The translations under genes and the position numbers were made by a program. Positions 13,200-21,858 of a stretch of 64,000 bases of DNA are shown one piece after another. Numbering within the stretch: the stretch's first letter is position 1; each line of letters opens with the position of its first letter. The notes under the pieces are model-generated. The model ran no database searches, was not told the origin of the DNA, and saw only the letters and a program-made list of their open reading frames with translations. This DNA comes from Lysobacter sp. M2-1 (GTDB lineage Bacteria; Pseudomonadota; Gammaproteobacteria; Xanthomonadales; Xanthomonadaceae), in NCBI RefSeq assembly GCF_022662495.1, contig NZ_JAKPBU010000007.1, forward strand, positions 124,001-188,000, read 5' to 3'.

Positions 13200-13828
13200 G
13201 ACCATTCGGTCAGGCCTTCACGTTCGTACAAAGTCCTGAACGACGGGCGCGCCTTCATCGCCGACGCGAGCGCGCCAAGATGCGTCCACTCGATCGCCTG
13301 CCGCGGCATGTTGCGCGACCAGCGCATCAGCATGGTGAGGTAGAAGTCGGCGACCGACAGCCGATCGCCGAGCAGGTACGGGCCGTTCGCCGCCAGGTGT
13401 GCGTCGATGCGCTGCCACTCCGCCTCGATGCGCGGCACGCAGTGCTTGCGCACCGTGTCGGCATTCGCCTCGCCCGCCGGTTCCTGCGGATACCACCACT
13501 GCCGGAACAGCGGCTGGACCATGTTCGCCAGGTTGAACATCCACTGGACGTAACCGGCACGGTCCGGCTCCTCCACCAGTGGAGCCAGCCCGGACGCCGG
13601 GTGCCGGTCGGCCAGCAGCATCGCCAACGCGGCCGCCTCGTACCGCGGCACGCCACCCATCACCAGCGTGGGCACCACGCCGTTTGGATTCAGGGCCAGG
13701 TATTCGGGGCTCTTCTGCTGCTTTGCGGCCGTATCCACCAGCTCCAGCGCGTGCGGAATGTCGAGTTCGATCAGCAGCCAGTGCACCAGCATGCTGGCGG
13801 CGCCCGGTGCGTAGTACAAACGGTCCAT
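13196..13828 (-). CDS. glutathione S-transferase family protein
   Basis: The 210-residue protein starts at ATG 13828 (MDRLYYAPGAASM). It has the thioredoxin-like N-terminal domain, with YYAPGAASM as the likely glutathione-activating region, NPNGVVPTLV (the cis-proline loop) and an E-A-A segment that binds the gamma-glutamyl group. The C-terminal helical domain includes LGDRLSVADFYL, the conserved N-capping box. The substrate is unknown. It overlaps nothing, and its start is 140 bp from the oppositely directed M14 peptidase start. Confidence 0.92.
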   Translation of the reverse strand: MDRLYYAPGAASMLVHWLLIELDIPHALELVDTAAKQQKSPEYLALNPNGVVPTLVMGGVPRYEAAALAMLLADRHPASGLAPLVEEPDRAGYVQWMFNLANMVQPLFRQWWYPQEPAGEANADTVRKHCVPRIEAEWQRIDAHLAANGPYLLGDRLSVADFYLTMLMRWSRNMPRQAIEWTHLGALASAMKARPSFRTLYEREGLTEWS

Positions 13829-13967
13829 GCGGTCCTCGTTGAGCGGGAGAGGCCGCAAGTCTAAGCGTCCGGCTGCTGACACGACGCCGGCAGCAGGTCG
13901 GCCCTTCCATCGTGAAGCCCGATCGCGTGGCGGTTACGATGTCGCACCCCTGCATCGGACCCACCGC

Positions 13968-15755
13968 ATGACGCCGTGCCGCCCTGTCTTCGCCCTGCTG
14001 CTCGCTTGCCTGTCCCCGGCCTTTGCGGCCGCCCCCGTGGCGAAGCCGGACACGTCGTTGGCGACGCTGGCCGAACGCTCCGGATTCACGAAAACCGGCC
14101 GCTACGACGAAGTGATGGCCTTGTGCGACGCCTTTGCGTCGACCTATCCGGATGCGGTGCGCTGCGAAACGTTCGGGACCACGCCCGAGGGCAGGCCGAT
14201 GAAGCTGCTGGTGGCCTCGAGGTCCGGCGCCCTGTCGCCGCAGCAGGCGCGCGAACGCGGACTGCCGGTGCTGCTGGCCCAGGGCGGCATCCACGCCGGC
14301 GAGATCGACGGCAAGGACGCCGGCTTCCAGCTGCTGCGCCAGATGCTCGACGGAGAGGCGGCGCCGGGCGCGCTGGAGAAGGTCGTGCTGCTGTTCGTGC
14401 CGGTGTTCAACGTGGACGGGCACGAACGCTTCGGTCGCTGGAATCGCCCCAACCAGCGCGGTCCGGAGGAGATGGGCTGGCGCACGACGGCCCAGAACTA
14501 CAACCTCAACCGCGACTACATGAAGGCCGACGCGCCGGAAATGCAGGCCATGCTGCGGCTCGTGGACATCTGGGACCCGATCGTGACGATGGACCTGCAC
14601 GTCACCGACGGGGCCAAGTTCGAGCACGACGTGGCGATCACCGCCGAGCCGGTGAATTCCGGCGATGCCAGGCTGCGCAAGCTCGGCCGCGCGCTGCGCG
14701 ACGGGATCATCGAGCGGCTCGCCGCGCAGGGCTCGCTGCCGCTGGCGTTCTATCCCGCGTTCGTCAAGGACGACGATCCGGCCAGCGGTTTCGCCGACGG
14801 GGTTCCGACCCCACGCTTCTCGCACGGGTATTTCCCGCTGCGCAACCGGATGGCGGTGCTGGTGGAAACCCATTCGTGGAAGGACTACCCCACACGCGTG
14901 CGTATCACCCGCAACACCGTGCTCGACCTGGTCGAGCTGGCGGTGCGGGACGGCGCAACCTGGATCCCCACCGCGCGAGCGGCCGACCGCCGCGCATCGC
15001 GGCTGGCGGGCGCCCAGGTGCCGCTGCAGTACGAGGCTAGCGCCAAGGTCCGCACCATTGATTTCCGCGGCTACGCCTATACACGCACCCCGTCCGACAT
15101 CTCCGGCGCGCTGATGACGCATTACGACGAGGCCCGGCCGCAGGTGTGGAAGATTCCGCTGCGCGACGAGGTGCTGCCTTCGCTGTCGGTGCCAGCCCCG
15201 CGCGCCGGCTATCTGGTGCCCCCTGCCTTCGCGGCCCTGGTCGAGCCGAAGCTGGCGCTGCACGGCATCGCGTTCCGCCGCATCGAGCGTACCCAGCCCG
15301 GCACGAAGGTCCAGGAATGGCGCGCGACCAAGGCCAGCTTCGCCGCCAGTTCGGTCGAGGGCCATCAGCGGCTCACCGCCGAAGGCGCCTGGGCGAAGCG
15401 GACGCAGGAGATCGCCGCAGGCACGCTGTTCGTGCCGATCGCGCAGCCCAAAGCCCGGCTGGCGATGGGACTGCTCGAACCGCTAGCACCCGACTCCCTG
15501 CTCGGCTGGGGCGAATTCAACAATGCCTTCGAACAGAAGGAGTACATGGAGGGGTACGTCGCCGAGGAGGTGGCGCGCGAGATGCTTGCCCGTGATCCGG
15601 CGCTGAAGGCCGCGTTCGAGCGCAGGCTGAAGGAGGACCCGGAATTCGCGAAATCGCCGGCGGCGCGGCTGGATTTCTTCTACCGCCGGCACAGCGCCTA
15701 CGACGCGCGCCTGAACCTGTATCCGGTCCTGCGCACGGATTCGATGCCGCGCTAG
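13968..15755 (+). CDS. secreted M14-family zinc carboxypeptidase-like protein
   Basis: The 595-residue protein starts at ATG 13968 with a signal peptide (MTPCRPVFALLLACLSPAFA). Zinc ligands are His109 and Glu112 (HAGE) and His211 (MDLHV). NLNRDY (179-184) carries the carboxylate-binding Asn-Arg of the M14 family, and VLVETHSWKDY holds the likely catalytic Glu. The protein should be exported and cleave C-terminal residues from peptides, or act on cell-wall peptides; the substrate is unknown. After about residue 350 the sequence is a C-terminal region not resembling the peptidase core. Confidence 0.93.
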   Translation: MTPCRPVFALLLACLSPAFAAAPVAKPDTSLATLAERSGFTKTGRYDEVMALCDAFASTYPDAVRCETFGTTPEGRPMKLLVASRSGALSPQQARERGLPVLLAQGGIHAGEIDGKDAGFQLLRQMLDGEAAPGALEKVVLLFVPVFNVDGHERFGRWNRPNQRGPEEMGWRTTAQNYNLNRDYMKADAPEMQAMLRLVDIWDPIVTMDLHVTDGAKFEHDVAITAEPVNSGDARLRKLGRALRDGIIERLAAQGSLPLAFYPAFVKDDDPASGFADGVPTPRFSHGYFPLRNRMAVLVETHSWKDYPTRVRITRNTVLDLVELAVRDGATWIPTARAADRRASRLAGAQVPLQYEASAKVRTIDFRGYAYTRTPSDISGALMTHYDEARPQVWKIPLRDEVLPSLSVPAPRAGYLVPPAFAALVEPKLALHGIAFRRIERTQPGTKVQEWRATKASFAASSVEGHQRLTAEGAWAKRTQEIAAGTLFVPIAQPKARLAMGLLEPLAPDSLLGWGEFNNAFEQKEYMEGYVAEEVAREMLARDPALKAAFERRLKEDPEFAKSPAARLDFFYRRHSAYDARLNLYPVLRTDSMPR

Positions 15756-15794
15756 GCCGGCCTGTCGGCCGCTTCATGCGCGGCATGGGCGGGC

Positions 15795-16406
15795 TCAGCA
15801 GGCCTCGTACTTCCAGTTCCGCCGTTTGCCCTCGGCCAGCCATTCGACGGTCTGCGCCAGACGCCGGGCCCGCGTCTCGTCGCGCCTGGCCTCGGTGATC
15901 CATTCGACGTACTCGCGCCTGTGGCTCGGCGCGAGCGCTTCGAAGGTCGTCCTGGCCTTGCGGTTCTTCGCCAGCGCCGCAAGCAGGTCGGGCGGCGTTT
16001 CGGGTGGCGGTTTTGGCGCGGCCGCCTTGCGCGGTCCGGGCGTTTTGACGCCCGCTTCGTTGAGCTGCATCGCGCGCCGGATATCGGCCACCAGCCGGCG
16101 TTTCGATGGCACGTCTTTCAGCGTAGCCATCTTGCCGTAGCTGCCCATCCCGTCGCGCTGCGCGCCTTCGCCCATGACCAGTGCGTGCTTCCAGTAGCCG
16201 AACGAGGCGTGCTGCTTGAACGCGGCCATGCCGGCGAGGATGCCTCCGGCATAGACGAAGCTGGGCGCGGACCATTTCATGGTTTCCTCGACCTCGGGAC
16301 AGGCCTCGTGCACCACATCGCGGATGCGCTGCAGGATCGGCTGCGCGAGGGGCGCAGCCTTGGCGATGTACGCATCGATGCGCGGATCGCGACTGCCCAT
16401 GGTCAT
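15795..16406 (-). CDS. DUF1801 plus YdeI/OmdA-domain protein
   Basis: The 203-residue protein has an N-terminal DUF1801 domain (MKWSAPSFVYAGG is the family's characteristic strand), a lysine/proline linker near 120-135 and a C-terminal OmdA-type domain (RKARTTFEALAPSHRREYVEWI). Proteins of this layout are called YdeI/OmpD-associated; the biochemical role is not known. The start ATG at 16406 overlaps the stop of the upstream gene in ATGA, so the two are likely translated together; ATG 16400 is the alternative. Confidence 0.88.
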   Translation of the reverse strand: MTMGSRDPRIDAYIAKAAPLAQPILQRIRDVVHEACPEVEETMKWSAPSFVYAGGILAGMAAFKQHASFGYWKHALVMGEGAQRDGMGSYGKMATLKDVPSKRRLVADIRRAMQLNEAGVKTPGPRKAAAPKPPPETPPDLLAALAKNRKARTTFEALAPSHRREYVEWITEARRDETRARRLAQTVEWLAEGKRRNWKYEAC

Positions 16407-16942
16407 TCCTCCGCGGCACGCACCGTGGCCAGGAAATCGGCCAGGCCTGCCAGTTGCATCGCCTGCACCTTGTCCACCACCGGCGCGAGCTTCGACAGAT
16501 CGTCCGGCGCGTAGCCGCCGACCCGGTACCACAGGGTAATGCGCGTGCCCTCGCCCTCGGGCGCGAGACGGAACTCGAGCGTGCCATGCAGGCCCATCCC
16601 CTGCAGCGGCCCGAGCCCGCCGGTCATGCGCAGCAGCTTGCCCGGGTCGACGAAGCTGACCTGCATGTGCTGCGCCTGCTGTACGCCTGCGTCCTCGCAG
16701 AAGCAGCCGCCCGCGCGCGGATCGATCGACAGTTTCGAAGCCTGACCCCACCAGCTGTGGTCCTTGGGCCACCAGCGATCGACGTCGCCGATCAGCGCCC
16801 GCCACGCGGCCTGCGGGTCCACTGGTGCCGTGCTTACGTTCTCGACCGTGAATCCGGTCGCGGTGGCGTCCTTGACCTCAGCCGCGGCCGGCGCGGCAAG
16901 CGCCGCCACAACGACCAGCAGTGCTGCGCGAATCAGGCGCAT
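16403..16942 (-). CDS. exported SRPBCC (START-like) domain protein
   Basis: The 179-residue protein starts at ATG 16942 with a signal peptide ending APAAAE. The mature part reads as an SRPBCC fold, the helix-grip fold that holds hydrophobic ligands: PVDPQAAWRALIGDVDRWWP, then LSIDPRAGGCFCED and FRLAPEGEGTRITLWYRVGG. It is the first gene of a two-gene unit with the DUF1801/YdeI gene. Ligand and role are unknown. Confidence 0.87.
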   Translation of the reverse strand: MRLIRAALLVVVAALAAPAAAEVKDATATGFTVENVSTAPVDPQAAWRALIGDVDRWWPKDHSWWGQASKLSIDPRAGGCFCEDAGVQQAQHMQVSFVDPGKLLRMTGGLGPLQGMGLHGTLEFRLAPEGEGTRITLWYRVGGYAPDDLSKLAPVVDKVQAMQLAGLADFLATVRAAEE

Positions 16943-17045
16943 CGTTATCCCCGTGGCCGCGTCCCGGCGATTAACGCGCGCGGCCTGGCGAAAGGCAAGC
17001 CGCCCCACGGTGTCGCCACTGCGGCGGGCTGCGCCTGCGCCTCCG

Positions 17046-18944
17046 CTACGAAGCCGATTCCAGCTCGGACCAGCGCGCGTACGCTGCGTCCAGCTCGGCC
17101 TGGGCCGTGGCCAGCTCTGCATTGCGGGCCACGATCGTGGCGGCGTCCTGCTGGTAGAACGCAGGTTCGTGCATCGCAGCGCCCAGCGCGGCCAGTCGCG
17201 CTTCCAGCGTTTCGATCCGGCCCGGCAGCTGCTCGAGTTCGCGGGTTTCCTTGAAGCCCAGGCGCCGACGCGGCGGCGCGGATGGCGTGGCCTTTACCGG
17301 ATTGGTCGCAGCGGCACCCGGCTTCGAGGGCGGCGGAGTTGCTGCAGGCTCGCTGCGTTGCCGCAGCCAGTCGCTATATCCGCCCACGTATTCACCAACG
17401 CGGCCCTGACCCTCCATGACCAGGGTCGAAGTCACGACATGGTCGAGGAAATCGCGATCGTGGCTGACCAGCAGCAGGGTGCCCGCATAGTCGGCCAGCA
17501 GTTCCTCCAGCAGCTCCAGAGTTTCCACGTCGAGGTCGTTGGTCGGCTCGTCCATCACCAGCAGGTTGGATGGCTGCGCGAACAGCCGCGCCAGCAGCAG
17601 CCGGTTGCGTTCGCCGCCCGACAGCCGGGTGATCGGCGCGCGCGCGCGCTCGGGCGTGAACAGGAAATCCTGCAGGTAACCGAGCACGTGCTTGCGGCTG
17701 TCGCCGATCTCGATGAACTCGCGGCCGCCGGCGACGTTCTCGATCGCGTTCCAGTCCTCGCGCAGGGTCGACCGGTACTGGTCGAAATAGGCCACCTGCA
17801 GTTGGGTGCCGAGCCGCACTTCACCGGCCTGCGGCGCGAGCTCGCCCAGCAGCAGCTTGAGCAGCGTGGTCTTGCCGCTCCCGTTCGGCCCGATCAGTCC
17901 AATCCGGTCGCCGCGCAGGATGGTGGTGCTGAAGTCCTGCACGATCGGGACCGCGCCGTGCGCGAACGAGACGCCGCGCGCCTCGATCACCTTCTTCCCG
18001 GAGCCTTCCGCCCTGGCCGCCTGCATGCGCACATTGCCGGCTTGTTCGCGCCGCGCCGCGCGCTCCACCCGCATCGCCTCGAGCCGGCGCACTCGGCCCT
18101 CGTCGCGGGTGCGGCGCGCCTTGATGCCCTGGCGGATCCAGGCCTCTTCCTGCGCCAGCAGCTTGTCGAAGCGCGCGCTCTCCTGCGCTTCGGCATTCAG
18201 GCGCTCCTCGCGCCTACGCTGGTAGTTGTCCCAGTCGCCCGGCCAACTCGTGACCCGGCCACGGTCGATCTCGACGATCCGGGTGGCCAGCGCGCGCAGG
18301 AAGCGGCGATCGTGGGTGACGAACACCAGCGCACCGCTCCAGCCTTTGAGGAAGCCCTCAAGCCAGTCGATGGCCTCGATGTCGAGATGATTGGTCGGCT
18401 CGTCCAGCAGCAGCAGATCGGGCGCCGAAACTAGGGCCCGGGCCAGCAGGACGCGTCGCTTCATGCCGCCCGACAGGCGTGCGAAGTCGGCATCGCCGTC
18501 CAGCCCCAGCCGGGTCAGGGTATCGGCGACACGCTGGTCGAGCGACCAGCCGTGCGCCGCTTCGATCCGCGCCTGGACCGCGGCCAGCGCCTCGGTATCG
18601 CCCGTGTCGGTCCCGGCAGCGAGCGATTCGATCAGATGGTGGTATTCGGCCAGCAGCCTGCCCAGCTCGCCCAGGCCCGTGGCCACGACGTCGAATACGC
18701 TCCCGGCGGCGTCCTGGGGCACTTCCTGCTCCAGGCGCGCGATGCGGCGGCCGCCTTCGACCCGGACCGCCCCATCGTCCGGCTTCAGGTCCCCTGCCAA
18801 CAGCTTGAGCAGGGTCGACTTGCCCGCGCCGTTGCGGCCGATCAGGGCGATGCGTTCCCCGGCCTCGATGGCCAGGTCGACATGTTCGAGCAGCAGCGGG
18901 CCGCCGACGCCATAGTCGACGCCGTTCAAGGTGATCAGAGGCAT
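17046..18944 (-). CDS. uup: ABC-F ATPase Uup
   Basis: The 632-residue soluble protein has two ABC ATPase modules and no membrane segments, as in the ABC-F family. Walker A motifs are GRNGAGKST near residue 38 and GPNGSGKTT in the second half. The signatures LSGGMKRR and LSGGERNR are both intact. The C-terminal extension after about residue 545 (PGRIETLEARLAALGAAM...) is the coiled-coil DNA-binding tail of Uup, linked to tolerance of branched DNA intermediates and ribosome function. ATG 18944 is used; a TTG two codons upstream is less likely. A fold-back repeat begins 7 bp before the start codon and would form the whole leader or promoter region. Confidence 0.94.
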   Translation of the reverse strand: MPLITLNGVDYGVGGPLLLEHVDLAIEAGERIALIGRNGAGKSTLLKLLAGDLKPDDGAVRVEGGRRIARLEQEVPQDAAGSVFDVVATGLGELGRLLAEYHHLIESLAAGTDTGDTEALAAVQARIEAAHGWSLDQRVADTLTRLGLDGDADFARLSGGMKRRVLLARALVSAPDLLLLDEPTNHLDIEAIDWLEGFLKGWSGALVFVTHDRRFLRALATRIVEIDRGRVTSWPGDWDNYQRRREERLNAEAQESARFDKLLAQEEAWIRQGIKARRTRDEGRVRRLEAMRVERAARREQAGNVRMQAARAEGSGKKVIEARGVSFAHGAVPIVQDFSTTILRGDRIGLIGPNGSGKTTLLKLLLGELAPQAGEVRLGTQLQVAYFDQYRSTLREDWNAIENVAGGREFIEIGDSRKHVLGYLQDFLFTPERARAPITRLSGGERNRLLLARLFAQPSNLLVMDEPTNDLDVETLELLEELLADYAGTLLLVSHDRDFLDHVVTSTLVMEGQGRVGEYVGGYSDWLRQRSEPAATPPPSKPGAAATNPVKATPSAPPRRRLGFKETRELEQLPGRIETLEARLAALGAAMHEPAFYQQDAATIVARNAELATAQAELDAAYARWSELESAS

Positions 18945-18950
18945 GGCCAA

Positions 18951-19214
18951 GGGCCTGTTAGCGCTATGGGCATGGGTCGCGTTCGTTCTGAGGGGCTGTC
19001 AGGTGGTGTTGCGCAGCGCAGGGCAGACTGGCCGTCTGGTCAAGCTGCGGGACGCCGGCTGGCGGCCCCTCAGAGCGAACCCGTAGGGCCGGGTTTGCGC
19101 GCACGCACGCCGGCGTCATCACTCGGGCGTGGATCCACATCCACTTCCTCGCTCTTCCTTGGCGTGCGCACGCGCAAACCCGGCGCGGCCCATGCCCATA
19201 GCGCTAGCAGGCCC
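18951..19214. repeat. 264-bp fold-back element A
   Basis: The ends are inverted repeats, 18951-18981 (starting GGGCCTGTTAGCGCTATGGG) and 19184-19214, matching at 29 of 31 positions. Inside lie two further inverted repeats: 18982-18996 with 19065-19080, and 19090-19112 with 19161-19183. A single strand would fold into a long stem carrying two hairpins. The element fills the gap between the divergent genes uup and the lysine-rich microprotein gene. No open reading frame inside is credible. Confidence 0.9.
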
Positions 19215-19276
19215 TAGTCTAGCGGGCCGCCCGGACTCGCAGTAGGCTTGCGCCGGGCAAAACCACGGAGCGCGCC

Positions 19277-19378
19277 ATGGCCAAGGGTCTGGACAAGAAG
19301 AAAGAAGACAAGAAGAAGCCGGAAAAGTCGCTGAAGGAAAAGCGCGCGGCGAAGAAGGAGAAGAAAGCCGGCAAATAA
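19277..19378 (+). CDS. 33-residue lysine-rich microprotein
   Basis: ATG 19277 to TAA 19378 encodes a 33-residue protein beginning MAKGLDKKKEDKKKPEKSLK. Fifteen of 33 residues are lysine and there is no hydrophobic core, so it should be an extended, basic, possibly nucleic-acid-binding peptide. A GGAG ribosome-binding site lies 9 bases before the ATG, and a terminator begins within the last codons. I recall similar short hypothetical proteins in pseudomonads and xanthomonads, but no function. It is separate from uup, which runs the other way. Confidence 0.8.
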   Translation: MAKGLDKKKEDKKKPEKSLKEKRAAKKEKKAGK

Positions 19379-19392
19379 GCCGGCTTTTTTCT
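19366..19392 (+). terminator. terminator overlapping the microprotein stop codon
   Basis: GCCGGC, a six-base loop holding the TAA stop codon, then GCCGGC and TTTTTT. The stem therefore starts in the last coding codons. Confidence 0.88.
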
Positions 19393-19417
19393 TGGGCGTC
19401 AGCGAGCGAGCTAATCG

Positions 19418-20071
19418 TCAGCGTTCACGGGCACTGACCTCCACCAGGATGCGGTCGGCCACCCAGCCCCGCTCGCCCCGGCGCAGGCTCATGCGCACCA
19501 GATCGCCGCGCTCCAGCGCATCGACCGGGTAACGCTGGCCGCGATACTCCACCAGCGTCCGGCTGTCGTAGCTCACGCGCTGTTCGCCGCCGGTGTATCC
19601 GCCCTCGGTATAGCGGATCTCGCGTGTGCGGGAATCCACGTAGCTGATCGCGCCGCGGCGCTCCGTGCCGTAGCCGTCGCCCGAGCTGCCGCCGCTGCGT
19701 GCGTCCTGCAGCACCTCGATGTCCTCGGCCCGCCATAGTCCGCCATCGCGGCTGGCCAGTACGCGTACGCGGTCGCCCGGTTCGAGCCCGGCGACCGGCT
19801 GCTCGCGGCCCTCGTAGACCAGGCGCGTACGTTCGTCGTAAGCGACGTCGGCGCGCCCGCCGTTCTGCTCCTGCACCAGGAAGCGGCGGTTGCCGTGATC
19901 GACGTTGCGCACTTCGCCAACCAGGGCCTGGCGCGAGGCCTGCTGCGGATAGCCGCGATCGGGGTAACCGGTTCCGTAGTCGCCCACCGACGCGCAGGCC
20001 CCGAGCAGCAGCAACAGCGCGGGTGCGGCCAGGCGCGCCCATGAACCAAGCGGAAGACGAACAGTAGCCAT
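19418..20071 (-). CDS. lipoprotein with two DUF5666-like repeats
   Basis: The 217-residue protein starts at ATG 20071, supported by AGGAGG 9 bases upstream; this decides against the ATG at 20095. The signal sequence ends LLLLLGAC, a good lipobox. Two similar units follow: VGEVRNVDHGNRRFLVQE...LEPGDRVRVLAS and GAISYVDSRTREIRYTEGG...LERGDLVRMSLR. Each combines a small beta-strand unit and a PGD/RGD turn, as in DUF5666 proteins. It is probably anchored in the outer membrane; the function is unknown. Confidence 0.88.
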   Translation of the reverse strand: MATVRLPLGSWARLAAPALLLLLGACASVGDYGTGYPDRGYPQQASRQALVGEVRNVDHGNRRFLVQEQNGGRADVAYDERTRLVYEGREQPVAGLEPGDRVRVLASRDGGLWRAEDIEVLQDARSGGSSGDGYGTERRGAISYVDSRTREIRYTEGGYTGGEQRVSYDSRTLVEYRGQRYPVDALERGDLVRMSLRRGERGWVADRILVEVSARER

Positions 20072-20152
20072 GGACAACCTCCTGCGATGCGACATAGGAC
20101 GCCGCGCATCTTGCCGCCCGCGCCGCTGAACATCGCATCACGACGGGCCGAT

Positions 20153-21763
20153 TCAGGAACTGCAGGACAGCATCGAGCAGCCGGCCCGGTCCCGGGCCCA
20201 ATCCGGACGCCGGGCGGCGAACGCCTCGCGCCCCGGCTGATCCTCGTAAGGCCTGCGCAGCACCTCGAGCAGTTCGCCGATGCCGGAGGGATCGCCCTGT
20301 TCCGCCCGGTCGATCGCCTGCTGCGCCAGGTAATTGCGGAGCACGTATTTGGGGTTCGTCGCGTGCATGCGGGCACGCCGTTCCGGCGCCGGCCACGCCT
20401 CTTCGCGGACGCGAGCGGCATGACGTTCCAGCCAGGTCTGGAGTGCGTCCCCGCCCGCATGGCGCTTGCCCGGATCGTAGAACGCCTCCTCCAGCGGCTG
20501 CAGCAACGGCGCGACCGGATCCACGTCCGCCAGCGCCCGGAACCACAGCGTCATGTCCACCTCGTGGGCCTGCAAGAGGGCGTGCAGGTCGCGCGCCAGG
20601 TCGATGTCGTCATCCCTGCACGTGCGCAAGCCGAGTTTGGCGGCAATGTCGTCCCGATCCGCCTGTGTGTAGCTGGCTGCGAACTGGTCGAGCCCTGCCT
20701 GCAGCGGCGTGGCATCCGTGAACAGCGGCGACAGCGCCTGCGCCAGGCGCAGCAGGTTCCAGTGCGCGATCTTCGGCTGCCAGCCGAAGCGGTAGCGGCG
20801 GCCGCCCGCGTCGGTGGTATTGGGCGTCCAGTCCGGGTCGTAGTCGTCGATCCATCCGTACGGACCGTAATCGATGGTCAACCCGAGGATCGACATGTTG
20901 TCGGTATTGAGCACGCCGTGGACGAATCCGACACGCATCCAGTGCGCGACCAGCCGCGCCGTGCGCTCGCACACCTCTCCGAACCAATCGGCGCGCATGC
21001 GTTCGGAGAACACCCCGTTCTCGCGCAGGCTGCCCAGGCGCTCGCCCGCGCGTTCGCCAAGCAGGTGTGGAAAATCGCGCCAGATGCAGAAGTCCGCCAG
21101 GCGCGCGAGCAATCCGAGGTCCTGGCGCGCATAGGGCAGCTCGAAGTGCCCGAAGCGCAGGAACGAAGGCGCCACCCGGCACACGATCGCGCCCGGTTCC
21201 GGCTTCGGATGGCCGTCGTAGAACATGTCGCGCACGACCGCCTCGCCGGTGCCGACCAGCGACAGCGCCCGCGTGCTCGCCACGCCGAGGTGATGCATGG
21301 CCTCGCTGCACAGGAATTCCCGGATCGAGGAGCGCAGCACCGCACGCCCGTCGGCGGTGCGCGAATACGGCGTGGGCCCGGCACCCTTGAGCTGCAGCTC
21401 CCAGCGCCTGCCTGACGCGTCGATTGCCTCGCCAAGCGTGATCGCGCGCCCGTCGCCCAGCTGCCCGGCCCAATGGCCGAACTGGTGGCCGCCGTAGTTG
21501 GTGGCGATGGGCTGCATGCCCGGGGCGAGCGCATTGCCGCCAAACACCTGCGCGAACTCCGGCGACGCCACCTCCGCTTCGCTGAATCCGAGCGTGGCGG
21601 CCATCTCCCGCGAGTGCGCCAGAACGACGGGTGCCGCGACAGGTTCGGGCATGACCTCCGACCACGCCGCGCCCTCGACCCGGCGCACGCGCGGACCGGT
21701 TTCGGGATCACCGGGCAATTCGCGTCGGAACGCGTTGTCGAAGCGCAGGCGGGTGAGTTCCAT
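20153..21763 (-). CDS. selO: protein adenylyltransferase SelO (YdiU)
   Basis: The 536-residue protein is a pseudokinase-fold enzyme that transfers AMP from ATP to Ser/Thr/Tyr of target proteins, linked in E. coli to redox control. Family sequences present include [35 protein letters not shown] and [20 protein letters not shown] (the metal-binding N and D). The C-terminus CSMLSCSS resembles the C-terminal Cys/Ser tail in which eukaryotic SelO carries selenocysteine. Length is normal. It is divergent from deaD, with 95 bp between the two starts. Confidence 0.96.
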   Translation of the reverse strand: MELTRLRFDNAFRRELPGDPETGPRVRRVEGAAWSEVMPEPVAAPVVLAHSREMAATLGFSEAEVASPEFAQVFGGNALAPGMQPIATNYGGHQFGHWAGQLGDGRAITLGEAIDASGRRWELQLKGAGPTPYSRTADGRAVLRSSIREFLCSEAMHHLGVASTRALSLVGTGEAVVRDMFYDGHPKPEPGAIVCRVAPSFLRFGHFELPYARQDLGLLARLADFCIWRDFPHLLGERAGERLGSLRENGVFSERMRADWFGEVCERTARLVAHWMRVGFVHGVLNTDNMSILGLTIDYGPYGWIDDYDPDWTPNTTDAGGRRYRFGWQPKIAHWNLLRLAQALSPLFTDATPLQAGLDQFAASYTQADRDDIAAKLGLRTCRDDDIDLARDLHALLQAHEVDMTLWFRALADVDPVAPLLQPLEEAFYDPGKRHAGGDALQTWLERHAARVREEAWPAPERRARMHATNPKYVLRNYLAQQAIDRAEQGDPSGIGELLEVLRRPYEDQPGREAFAARRPDWARDRAGCSMLSCSS

Positions 21764-21858
21764 GCGCTGCAGTGTATGCGTGGCTCCGTGGAGTGGCGTC
21801 GGGCCCCGAAAAGCGGCTTTTGCCGCGGCGATGGCGGCGCGCGCGATAGACTGGGCGC

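Noticed and set aside
10744-13239. A long plus-strand frame across rhomboid and POT genes
   Set aside because: It crosses two complete genes on the other strand and has a histidine/glutamine-rich shadow composition.
13218-15365. A long minus-strand frame across the GST and M14 peptidase genes
   Set aside because: It overlaps two recognised genes and its last part is only the GST read in a different frame.
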